Source: Alphaproteobacteria bacterium (GTDB lineage: Bacteria > Pseudomonadota > Alphaproteobacteria > JACZXZ01). Taken from it: a stretch of DNA of 33,050 nucleotides. The notes under the pieces were generated by a model, which was not told the origin of the DNA, did not search any database, and worked only from the letters and a program-made list of their open reading frames with translations. Every line of letters begins with the position of its first letter. Position 1 is the stretch's first letter. Of this stretch, positions 24,298-31,764 are shown piece after piece. Where the stretch lies: assembly GCA_035625915.1 (NCBI GenBank), contig DASPOR010000009.1:1-33050 (forward strand), read 5' to 3'. A program made the translations under genes and the position numbers.

Positions 24298-26007
24298 TCA
24301 CCGGTTCTCTTTTAAGAGCTGTTTGCCACAGATATAACCCCATGTTAGGCAGGGCCCTATCGTCGTTCCGGCGCCGACGGCACGGGTGCCGATGGGATTG
24401 GCCATTGCGTTGCCGGCGCAATAAAGCCCGGTGATGACGCTTCCGTCTGGACGAAGCACTTGGCCGTGTTCGTTCGTTCGCGCCCCTCCCTTCGTTCCGA
24501 CAATCGAGCGATTGAGCGGCCACGCGATGAAGGGTGGGCGGTCGACGGCGCCGAGCGCGAGATTGCGGCCGCTATCGATCGAGCCTGACTTGTATCTCTC
24601 CCACGCACTCTCGCCACGGTGGAAATCCGCGTCGCGCCCTGCGGCAACGAAGCCATTATACCGCGCGAGTGTCTCAGCCAATGCCGATGCCGGAACGTCA
24701 ATTTTTGCAGCCAGGTCCTCTATCGTCGCTGCCCGACGCATCCAGTCCTTCCTGTGACGCGCGTACCAGCGAAAGACCGTCCAGCTGTAAATGAAACGAG
24801 AATCGCCAACCAGCCAGCACGGTAGGTGAAGCGGTTGGCCTGATTTCGGATCGCGGCGATCGATCGCCTCTCCAATGTTGTAGTCGAACTCGCTGACGAA
24901 TCTGCGGCCCAGACGATCCACTACAATGCAGTGCGGGTGCAATTGAAAAGGGATCGGGATTCCGTGGAGCTTGCCCTCATAAACAGTCGGCAGTGCCGGA
25001 AAGACGTTCGCTTGATCCATGCGATCCACCGCGGCGCCCACCTCTTCTGCCATCCTCTGGCCGTCGCCAGTATTCGTGCTGGGGCTTAGGATCCAGTCGA
25101 GGGGTCCGGGGAAGTGCTGCGCGTAGCGTCCTCGGTCCCACTCGAAACCGCCTGTTGCCAGCACGACTCCGCGGCGGGCAAAGCAGCGTTCAGGCTTTCC
25201 TCCGCGATCCACTTCAACCCCATCAACGTGCCCCGACACAGGATCGACGATGAGCCCGGTGACCCGACACGCGAGCTCTAGCCGGCAGCCATGGTCCAGG
25301 CATCCACGAAGCAATCCTACGACCAGCGAATTCCCCTGGCCCGCACGGTTCGTCAGCACTCGGGCCAACAGGATCGGCGCTAACCGCAGCACCGCCGTGA
25401 CCGGGTGACCATAGGGGTCGTACTCCTTGATCTCCGCATAGGTGAAGAGGTGCGGCAGTGTGGAGCGGCGAATTTTGTGCGCGTATGCGGGTCCAACAAG
25501 CCAACGGCTGAGCGGTAACGGTGACAGCATCCGCCCCTTGACCTTGCCGCCGGTCTTTTCCGCCTGAGGGTCTGGCTCGTCGATTAGCTCGAAGCGAAGT
25601 GGCGTATGACGCTCCAAGAACTCCAGCATGGAAGGGGCCTGGTGTACGAAACTTTCCCACAGGTGATTCTCGGTTTCCTGCCAACCTTCCGGGGAGGCGG
25701 CGCGCAGATAGCGCAGCGTCTCCTCCGCGCTGTCGTCAATGCCGGCTGCGCGCGCGTGATGATTTGCCGGCACCCATGTCCCGGCGCCCGACATGGCGGT
25801 CGTGCCTCCGATTTTCTCGCTTTTCTCGAAAATCAAGACATCGGCGCCGCCAACCGAAGCGACCAGCGCGGCGCTCAAGGCTGCAGCGCCCGAGCCGATC
25901 ACGATGACGTCCGCCGATAGATTCGTCTGACCGCTCTCTTCCGACTTGGTCGCGGTTGTTGCAGATTTCGCCAAGGTTTCGTCCTTTTTCCTTGTTGTCC
26001 CTTGCAT
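24298..26007 (-). CDS. FAD-binding_2 flavoprotein, 3-ketosteroid-dehydrogenase/fumarate-reductase-like
   Basis: A 569-residue flavoprotein of the fumarate reductase/KstD superfamily. A charged, low-complexity N-terminus of about 33 residues precedes the FAD motif VIVIGSGAAALSAALVAS, and EKSEKIGGTTAMSGAGTW follows as in the superfamily. The C-terminal flavin-binding segment is GLYCAGNAMANPIGTRAVGAGTTIGP. In true 3-ketosteroid delta1-dehydrogenases I recall a catalytic tyrosine in a Y-x-G-x-G sequence at this place; here the residue is alanine (RAVGAG), so steroid dehydrogenation is doubtful. It starts five bases after the doeB stop codon (ATG 26007; a TTG at 26016 overlaps the stop), so it is the third gene of the doeA-doeB operon. 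That is an unusual neighbour for ectoine enzymes, and its substrate is unknown. Confidence 0.85.
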   Translation of the reverse strand: MQGTTRKKDETLAKSATTATKSEESGQTNLSADVIVIGSGAAALSAALVASVGGADVLIFEKSEKIGGTTAMSGAGTWVPANHHARAAGIDDSAEETLRYLRAASPEGWQETENHLWESFVHQAPSMLEFLERHTPLRFELIDEPDPQAEKTGGKVKGRMLSPLPLSRWLVGPAYAHKIRRSTLPHLFTYAEIKEYDPYGHPVTAVLRLAPILLARVLTNRAGQGNSLVVGLLRGCLDHGCRLELACRVTGLIVDPVSGHVDGVEVDRGGKPERCFARRGVVLATGGFEWDRGRYAQHFPGPLDWILSPSTNTGDGQRMAEEVGAAVDRMDQANVFPALPTVYEGKLHGIPIPFQLHPHCIVVDRLGRRFVSEFDYNIGEAIDRRDPKSGQPLHLPCWLVGDSRFIYSWTVFRWYARHRKDWMRRAATIEDLAAKIDVPASALAETLARYNGFVAAGRDADFHRGESAWERYKSGSIDSGRNLALGAVDRPPFIAWPLNRSIVGTKGGARTNEHGQVLRPDGSVITGLYCAGNAMANPIGTRAVGAGTTIGPCLTWGYICGKQLLKENR

Positions 26008-26012
26008 ATCAA

Positions 26013-27068
26013 TCAATCTTCGCGAATTTCATCCGCCAGCATGTCGGCGGCAATCACGGCAACGCAGTCGCCGCGCTGCACCAATCCCGGCACATGGCGA
26101 CACACCACAGTACCGCTTCGCCCGGCGTACTGTACGACCGGCGGCAGTTCGGGTTGTTCGAAGAGATGGATTTGTCCGACCGCGTCGCCCGCTCCGACGT
26201 CGTGGCCCAGACCGACCAGGATCTCGTAAATTCCATGGGCGTTGGCGGTCACGTAGGACGTATTGTCCGGCGTGTGCATGAGTCGAGTGCTGGGCCGCAC
26301 TTCATTGCTCTTGCGCTCTTCAAACATACCGAAATGCTCAAGCAGGTTGCGCACGCCGCGCTCCGCGATCGCGACAGTCTCGCGGGTTACCGTCCCGCCG
26401 CCGCCAAGCTCCGTCGAGATGAACAACTTGCCCATGTTCTCGACGGTCGTATCCAGCATGCCGGCAGAGTCGAGTTCGACGAGCACGAGGCCAATCGGAG
26501 CTGCGAATGCATTGAGTGCGGCAAGCGATCGGCTCATGAGATCGGCGTTCGAGACGCGGTGAATGATGGCCGCCGGCAGAAACTCAAGCGTTTTGCCACC
26601 CGAATGGAGATCGACGACTGCGTCGGTGAGCGGCAGGATGCGCTGGCTGACGTAGTGCGCGATCAGCTCCGTGACAGTGCCCTCTCGACGACCCGGGAAC
26701 ACGCGATTCATGTTGAGGCCGTCGATCGGCGATAAGCGAGTCCCGGCCCACACGGCCGGTAGGTTAAGGCATGGAATAACGATCAGCCGGCCCGAGATCT
26801 GAGCGGGGTCGAGTGCGCGGCAGAGTTTCAAGAGGGCGATCTGTCCCTCATATTCGTCGCCGTGATTTCCGCCGGTGAACAGGACGGTGGGTCCATGGCC
26901 ATTGGCGATGACGACAATGGGCTCGAGGATGGTGCCCCAGGCCGAGGCGTTGTGCGAATGAGGAATCCGCAAATGGCCGAATTGCTTTCCCTGCCTGTTG
27001 AAATCCAGCGTAGTCGTGACACGAGGCGGAAGCGCATTCTGCGAAGCGTTCGGCGCGGCCGTGGTCAT
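26013..27068 (-). CDS. doeB: N2-acetyl-L-2,4-diaminobutanoate deacetylase (DoeB/EutE)
   Basis: A zinc enzyme of the succinylglutamate desuccinylase/aspartoacylase family that removes the acetyl group from N2-acetyl-diaminobutyrate, the second step of ectoine breakdown. In the 351-residue form the zinc ligands are His69 and Glu72 (GGNHGDEYEG) and His155 (VVDLHSGGK). The substrate-binding NMNRVFPG segment contains Arg122, and Glu220 (STELGGGGTV) is the likely catalytic glutamate. The text IDGLNMNRVFPGRREGTVTE and the AWGTILEPIVV start are characteristic of the DoeB/EutE group rather than AstE. ATG 27068 has GGGAT at a good distance; ATG 27107 overlaps the doeA stop codon (ATGA) and is an alternative that would add 13 residues. 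It follows doeA directly and precedes a flavoprotein gene by five bases. Confidence 0.9.
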   Translation of the reverse strand: MTTAAPNASQNALPPRVTTTLDFNRQGKQFGHLRIPHSHNASAWGTILEPIVVIANGHGPTVLFTGGNHGDEYEGQIALLKLCRALDPAQISGRLIVIPCLNLPAVWAGTRLSPIDGLNMNRVFPGRREGTVTELIAHYVSQRILPLTDAVVDLHSGGKTLEFLPAAIIHRVSNADLMSRSLAALNAFAAPIGLVLVELDSAGMLDTTVENMGKLFISTELGGGGTVTRETVAIAERGVRNLLEHFGMFEERKSNEVRPSTRLMHTPDNTSYVTANAHGIYEILVGLGHDVGAGDAVGQIHLFEQPELPPVVQYAGRSGTVVCRHVPGLVQRGDCVAVIAADMLADEIRED

Positions 27069-27103
27069 TTCTAGCATCCCAAGGGTCCGAAGTCGGTGTT
27101 TTC

Positions 27104-28276
27104 TCATTCCTTGACGAAAAGCCGGCGGGGAACGTTGGCAAGAGGTGACGCGCCGCCGTCGGTAACGCGAAAGCATTCGCTGATCTCGATGCCCCAGTCG
27201 TCCTTCCAGATTCCCGGTATACAGTGGATCGTCATGTTCGGTTGGAGCACAGTTTTGTCGCCCGGGCGCAGGCTCAATGTATGTTCGCCCCAGTCGGGAG
27301 GATAATTCAATCCCGTCGAATATCCGATGCGCGAGTCCTTGACCAGGCCACTCTTGGCGACGGTCGTCCGCCAAGCTGCCTCAACCTCTTCGCACATCGC
27401 CCCCGGCTTTGCAGCATTAAGGGCGGCATTCAGACCTTCGACGACGACCTTGGCGGTATCCTCGACCCGTGTCGAGGGTTTTCCGAGAAACACCGTGCGC
27501 GCCATGGGACAATGGTAGCGCTGCCGGCAAGCGGCCAATTCGAGGATCGTTCCTTCGCCGGCGCGGAACGGCTCGTCCGTCCAGGTGAGGTGCGGCGTCG
27601 ACGTGCCGATGCCGGACGGAAGCATTGGGACGATTGCCGTGTAATCGCCACCGGTCTCCGGCGTGCCGGCGATTTCAGCGCCCACGATTGCGGCGGCTGC
27701 GTCGCATTGTCGAACCCCGGGCCGGACGGCATCGATCGCCACCTGCATCACCTTCTCGAGGATGCGCGCAGCCGCTTGCATCTTGGCAATTTCGGCCGGT
27801 GACTTGACCACCCGAATCCAATTCACGAGCGCATTCGCGTTCTTGAACACGGCATTCGGCAAGCGTTGACGGAGGGATTCGTATCCTTGAGGCGAAAAAT
27901 AATAGCTATCCATTTCGAGGCCGATCGCGCGCTTTCCCCAACCTTGTTCGATTACCTGATCGGCGACGAACTCCATCGGGTGCCTGACGACCGAGTGCAC
28001 GTAATCGTCGTGGTAGCCGCGAATATTTTCAGGCGCAAGATACGTCGTAACTTTTGCGCCGTTGGCGTCGATCCCGCGGCCGATCCAGTACGGCATGGAC
28101 TCGTCGATCGCAATGACGACCATTTGCGGCACGTAGAACGACCACCCATCGTAGCCGGTCAGATAGTTCATGTTGGCCGGATCGGTCGAGAGCAATATAT
28201 CGATGCCCTCTTGCGCCATCCGTAACTTGGTCTTTTGCAGGCGTTGCGCGTATTCGGAGCGCTCGAAAGGTAACAT
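27104..28276 (-). CDS. doeA: Ectoine hydrolase (DoeA/EutD)
   Basis: An M24-fold hydrolase that opens the ectoine ring to N-acetyl-diaminobutyrate, the first step of ectoine use as carbon, nitrogen or osmolyte supply. Diagnostic segments are DPANMNYLTGYDGWSFYV near the N-terminus, PHLTWTDEPFRAGEG, the NYPPDWGEHTLSLRPGD stretch and the C-terminal PRRLFVKE. The usual M24 metal ligands are absent: the two aspartate positions read Glu246 (TILELAAC) and the CPMART segment, as in the creatinase-like, metal-free EutD enzymes. The 390-residue form begins at ATG 28276 after GGGGAC; the frame opens at 28348. It is the first gene of the doeA-doeB-flavoprotein operon and is divergent from the fluoride-switch antiporter unit. 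No EnuR/AsnC-type regulator is in view. Confidence 0.93.
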   Translation of the reverse strand: MLPFERSEYAQRLQKTKLRMAQEGIDILLSTDPANMNYLTGYDGWSFYVPQMVVIAIDESMPYWIGRGIDANGAKVTTYLAPENIRGYHDDYVHSVVRHPMEFVADQVIEQGWGKRAIGLEMDSYYFSPQGYESLRQRLPNAVFKNANALVNWIRVVKSPAEIAKMQAAARILEKVMQVAIDAVRPGVRQCDAAAAIVGAEIAGTPETGGDYTAIVPMLPSGIGTSTPHLTWTDEPFRAGEGTILELAACRQRYHCPMARTVFLGKPSTRVEDTAKVVVEGLNAALNAAKPGAMCEEVEAAWRTTVAKSGLVKDSRIGYSTGLNYPPDWGEHTLSLRPGDKTVLQPNMTIHCIPGIWKDDWGIEISECFRVTDGGASPLANVPRRLFVKE

Positions 28277-28420
28277 CTCGTCCCCCTGCAGTTTCCGTGT
28301 GCCGCCCCGTTGAAGGTTAGCGCATCGCCGCTGCCGCTTCGAGAGCACTGATTGTTCGAAAATCTGCTTCAGGATACCAGACGCCGCACAAATCCGGCGG
28401 AGAGTGCATGTCCACGTGAC

Positions 28421-28449
28421 TTGATCCTCGCTGCGAATCCCGATAGCCT
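28421..28449 (+). promoter_or_regulatory. Putative sigma-70 promoter of the fluoride riboswitch transcript
   Basis: TTGATC at 28421-28426 and TAGCCT at 28444-28449 are separated by 17 bases. A start 6-10 bases after the -10 element would place the transcript's 5' end just before the riboswitch aptamer, as riboswitches require. The match to the consensus is only moderate, and it was read by eye. Confidence 0.45.
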
Positions 28450-28459
28450 GTCGGAATGT

Positions 28460-28510
28460 AAGGGGATGGGGTTCCCCAAAACCGCCCGAACGGGCTGATG
28501 ACCCCTACCG
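28460..28510 (+). promoter_or_regulatory. Fluoride riboswitch aptamer (crcB motif)
   Basis: The sequence matches the conserved core of the crcB fluoride aptamer: GGGGATGGGGTTCCCC at 28462-28477, an AAAACC joint, a GCCC/GGGC hairpin at 28484-28495, and the invariant CTGATGACCCCTACC end at 28495-28509. The expected pairs are present, with 28462-28465 against 28474-28477 and 28468-28471 against 28502-28505. It lies about 170 bases upstream of a cation:proton antiporter gene, a class of gene known to be controlled by this switch. No CrcB/Fluc or CLC-F fluoride exporter is visible in the window. Fluoride binding is established for the motif; control of this operon is inferred from position and from the downstream terminator. 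Confidence 0.92.
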
Positions 28511-28537
28511 CGTGAGCGCGCGGTGGGGCGTTTTGCG

Positions 28538-28566
28538 AAGGCCCGCTGCGCGGCGGGCTTTTATTT
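28538..28566 (+). terminator. Intrinsic terminator of the fluoride riboswitch expression platform
   Basis: The stem 28541-28546 (GCCCGC) pairs with 28553-28558 (GCGGGC) around a six-base loop, extended by the flanking AAG and TTT, and is followed by TTTTATTT at 28559-28566. Its left arm can instead pair with 28517-28527 over 11 consecutive pairs (two of them G-U), forming an antiterminator. The antiterminator strand can in turn be captured by 28502-28512, which includes the aptamer's 3' CCCC. This predicts that fluoride binding prevents termination and turns the operon on. Confidence 0.88.
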
Positions 28567-28677
28567 CCCGCCCTCACGCCAGGTTCATCACGCGCGTCCG
28601 CCCGGTTGACGTTCCGGCCGCAGTGCGCTCGGCTCGAAACGCGCCGTCCCGCAGACGGCGCAAGTGGGGAGCGAAAA

Positions 28678-29862
28678 ATGGAAAATCTGTGGTTCGCCTC
28701 GGCACTTTGGATCGGGTTGGCGCTGATCGCCTCGGTGGCGCAGCTTTGGGTGGCGGTCTCGGTGGCGCTGCTCGAGATCGTCTTCGGCGCCGTCGCTGGC
28801 AATGTCACGAATCTCACGCTGACGCCATGGGTGAATTATCTCGCAGGCCTCGGGGCGATATTGCTCACATTTCTTGCCGGCGCCGAAATCGACGTGAAAG
28901 TGATTCGCCGGCACTTTGCATCAAGCATGAGTATCGGGGTGGTGGGCTTCTTCGCCCCCTACCTTGGTGTGCTCGCCTATGCCCACTTCGTCTCGGGCTG
29001 GCCTTGGCCGCAAGCCCAGATCGCAGGTATCGCGCTTTCGACCACGTCGGTCGCAGTCGTATATGCGGTAATGGTGGAAACGGGATTCAATCGAACGGAG
29101 ATCGGCAAAGTCATCCTGGCGGCATGTTTCGTGAACGACCTTGGCACTGTTCTGGCGCTTGGGATTGTGTTTGCCAACTACAACCTTTGGCTCGTGGCAT
29201 TCGCCGCCGCGACAATTACTTCGATGTGGTTGCTCCCGCGATTTACTTCCCGATTATTCGCAATAATGGGTACCCGCGTCAGCGAACCGCAGATCAAATT
29301 CGTGATGCTGATCTTGTTCTTCCTCGGTGGCCTTGCGGTCACCGCGAGGAGCGAGGCGGTGTTGCCGGCTTATCTAATCGGAATGGTCCTGGCGCCCATA
29401 TTCTTGGCGGATAAGGAGCTCACACACCGTGTGCGCGTGATTACCTTTACCGTCCTTACGCCCTTTTATTTTCTCAAGGCCGGTTCCCTCGTGCGGGCCG
29501 ATGTGATCGTCGTTGCGGCGAGCTCCATCTTAATTTTTCTGGCGATCAAAATGGCCACGAAGTTTGTGAGTATTCTGCCGCTAACCCGCATCTTCCGATT
29601 CGAACAGCGAGAGGGAATGTATACGACACTTATGATGTCGACTGGACTTACTTTTGGGTCGATTTCTGCACTCTTCGGCCTCACCAATCACATCATCGAC
29701 GAGCGTCAATACACCATATTGCTAACCTCTGTGATCGCGAGCGCAGTCGTTCCAACACTAATAGCCCAACGTTGGTTCCAGCCAAAATTCAAACCTATCG
29801 ACCAGGAAATCGCTACGATATCCGAAGCAACGGCAAGCGTGAAAGGGAAACAAGGTGTTTAG
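28678..29862 (+). CDS. Cation:proton antiporter (CPA2/KefB-type membrane domain)
   Basis: A 394-residue inner-membrane exchanger with about 12 hydrophobic segments. The transport core is recognisable: the AGLGAILLTFLAGAEIDVK helix, the STTSVAVVYAVM unwound-helix region, and AACFVNDLGTVLALG, where an Asn-Asp pair takes the place of the Asp-Asp of electrogenic exchangers. There is no TrkA-type nucleotide-binding domain, so it is a stand-alone membrane domain. ATG 28678 follows GGGGAG; an upstream in-frame extension from 28606 has a basic, non-hydrophobic sequence and lies in the leader. A fluoride riboswitch controls it, suggesting it helps cells under fluoride stress, for instance by resetting pH when HF enters, or possibly by moving fluoride; only the first is a known association for this type. 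The uspA-like gene overlaps its end by eight bases. Confidence 0.9.
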   Translation: MENLWFASALWIGLALIASVAQLWVAVSVALLEIVFGAVAGNVTNLTLTPWVNYLAGLGAILLTFLAGAEIDVKVIRRHFASSMSIGVVGFFAPYLGVLAYAHFVSGWPWPQAQIAGIALSTTSVAVVYAVMVETGFNRTEIGKVILAACFVNDLGTVLALGIVFANYNLWLVAFAAATITSMWLLPRFTSRLFAIMGTRVSEPQIKFVMLILFFLGGLAVTARSEAVLPAYLIGMVLAPIFLADKELTHRVRVITFTVLTPFYFLKAGSLVRADVIVVAASSILIFLAIKMATKFVSILPLTRIFRFEQREGMYTTLMMSTGLTFGSISALFGLTNHIIDERQYTILLTSVIASAVVPTLIAQRWFQPKFKPIDQEIATISEATASVKGKQGV

Positions 29863-30274
29863 CAAAATTCTCGCCGCGAATGACGGGTCGCCAGGAGCAG
29901 TTCGCGCACTCGGAGCAGCCATTTCACTTGCAAAATTGCACCAGGCGGAACTTCATATGATCACGGTCGAGGCAATACCTCATTTTCCGGCCAGCATCGA
30001 TGAGGTTGAGGAAGAGAGGTATGAGGCAAATCACCGCTTCGCGCCGGTGATTGACAGTGCGCGAAACCAAGCGAAGGCAGCGCGCGTGAAAATCGAAATC
30101 CATTTGGTGCCCGGCCATGTGATCGAGGGGATCGTCGAGTTCGTCAAAACCCATAATGTCGATCTGCTCGTGGTCGGCTTCATGGGTCACTCCCAGCTTT
30201 ATGAGCGGATAATCGGCAGTACAACCGATCGCCTAGTGCGCCTTGCACCGTGCTCGGTGCTCGTCGTCAAGTAA
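29855..30274 (+). CDS. Universal stress protein, UspA family
   Basis: A 139-residue cytoplasmic Usp domain. The start KILAANDGSPGAVRAL matches the family's first strand, and the ATP-binding pattern is complete in VVGFMGHSQLYERIIGSTTD (G-x2-G-x9-G-S), followed by VRLAPCSVLVVK, so it is probably of the nucleotide-binding type. It starts with GTG at 29855, inside the end of the antiporter gene, with AAGGG nearby, so translation is coupled. It therefore lies under the same fluoride riboswitch. Usp proteins are often encoded next to antiporters of this class and may bind or regulate them; a regulatory role here is inference. Confidence 0.92.
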   Translation: MFSKILAANDGSPGAVRALGAAISLAKLHQAELHMITVEAIPHFPASIDEVEEERYEANHRFAPVIDSARNQAKAARVKIEIHLVPGHVIEGIVEFVKTHNVDLLVVGFMGHSQLYERIIGSTTDRLVRLAPCSVLVVK

Positions 30275-30394
30275 AGAGGATATCCGCCCGCGTCAGACGC
30301 CTTGCCCCTTGCAGCGGCGAAGTCAGGTCAACCAATTACACCGCCCGGCCGCAGGAGGGTTTTTCAGAAACTTGCCAACGGGTATGTTGACCGA

Positions 30395-31591
30395 ATGACG
30401 CCCCGTTCTAGCCAAGCGGCCCTATGGATCGGAGCACTGACCCGTCGGAAGGCGGCCCGGTTTTCGGCGCTCTTCTTTCTTGCAGCGGTCCCGCAAACAA
30501 TTCAACTCACCGTGGTTCCGCTTGAGGCATTCCGGGTGCTCGGAAGTGCTCGGGCGGTGAGCGTCCTATATCTCGCCGTAAGCTTCGCCGGACTGGCCGG
30601 GCGACTCGGCATCCCTTGGCTCATCCGGCTCGTCCGTCGTCGCTGGGTCTTCAGCTTGGGCACACTCAGCTATGCGACTGCAGCGGTTCTGCTTTCGAGC
30701 GAGACGCCGCCCGGGCTTGCGATCGGGATCGCGCTCAACGTCTTTGGCGCGGCCTGCCTCGAGATAACAACCAATCTCTACGTCCTCGACCACATCCCAC
30801 GGCACGAGCTCAGCCGCTTCGAGCCGACGCGGATTTTCGTTACCGCGGCGCCCTGGACGATCGGACCTTGGCTTGGTGTGTATCTACAGCAAACCCTCGC
30901 GCCGGCAGCGCCTTTCGTCATTGCGGCATCGGGCGCGCTCGCACTTTTGGGACTCTTTTGGTCTCTCCGGCTCGCCGAAAACACCGTTCTTCAGGGCATG
31001 CGGCGACCCCCGCCCAACCCGCTCCGATACTTGCGCCGCTTCTTCAGGCAGCCGCGTTTGAGGCTTGCCTGGACCCTCGCGGCCGGACGCGCTTCGTGGT
31101 GGAGTATGTTCTTCATCTATGCGCCAATTTTCGCGGTGACCGCAGGCTTGGGCGCCGAGACGGGTGCGGCGATCGTCTCGATCGGCACCGCCTTGATGTG
31201 GTCCGTTCCGGTATGGGGCTGGCTCGGGCGTCGGTATGGCCTGCGCCGTCTCCTCTTCGCGGGTTATATGGCGACTGGCGCCTTGAGCGTCATCGCTGCG
31301 CTGGCCGTCTCAAATCCATGGGTTGGCGCCGCCACGCTGCTGGTGGCAGCACTTGCGGCAGAGACCATCGACGGGGCTGGCAACTTGCTTTTCCTCCGTG
31401 CCGTGCACCCCTATGAACGCTCCGAGATGACGACCGTCTTCGTGAGCTATCGCGACATCGCGCAGTTGGGCCCACCGGCAGTTTTCTCTGTCCTCCTGTC
31501 ACTCTTCAGCCTCTCCTCGGTCTTCATGGCGGGAGGAGTCATGATGCTTTGGATGACGATATTTACCCGACACATACCGCGCCGGCTTTAG
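30395..31591 (+). CDS. Major facilitator superfamily transporter
   Basis: A 398-residue membrane protein with about 12 hydrophobic helices in two halves. The first half ends in AENTVLQGMRR, a long basic loop carries RYLRRFFRQPRLR, and the second half begins at LAWTLAAGRASWWSMFFIY. Loop motifs LVRRRW and LGRRYGLRRLL are the conserved basic MFS elements between helices 2-3 and 8-9. The frame opens at a TTG at 30302, but ATG 30395 begins close to the first basic segment and was preferred; its ribosome binding site is weak. It lies 120 bases after uspA on the same strand, so read-through from the fluoride operon is possible. The substrate cannot be inferred. Confidence 0.85.
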   Translation: MTPRSSQAALWIGALTRRKAARFSALFFLAAVPQTIQLTVVPLEAFRVLGSARAVSVLYLAVSFAGLAGRLGIPWLIRLVRRRWVFSLGTLSYATAAVLLSSETPPGLAIGIALNVFGAACLEITTNLYVLDHIPRHELSRFEPTRIFVTAAPWTIGPWLGVYLQQTLAPAAPFVIAASGALALLGLFWSLRLAENTVLQGMRRPPPNPLRYLRRFFRQPRLRLAWTLAAGRASWWSMFFIYAPIFAVTAGLGAETGAAIVSIGTALMWSVPVWGWLGRRYGLRRLLFAGYMATGALSVIAALAVSNPWVGAATLLVAALAAETIDGAGNLLFLRAVHPYERSEMTTVFVSYRDIAQLGPPAVFSVLLSLFSLSSVFMAGGVMMLWMTIFTRHIPRRL

Positions 31592-31764
31592 AACGCGCTC
31601 CGAAATGGTTAACGCGCTGTTTTGGGGGAGATCGTTGAACGCTGTTGCAACGTCAATGCACTACGCGCACCATGGACCACGCGGGACAGTGAGGAAAGTG
31701 GGCGGACCCACAGCCAATCATCGGTTCAGCCGAGACTTTTCCCTTAGCAATAGCGGTAGCGCGC

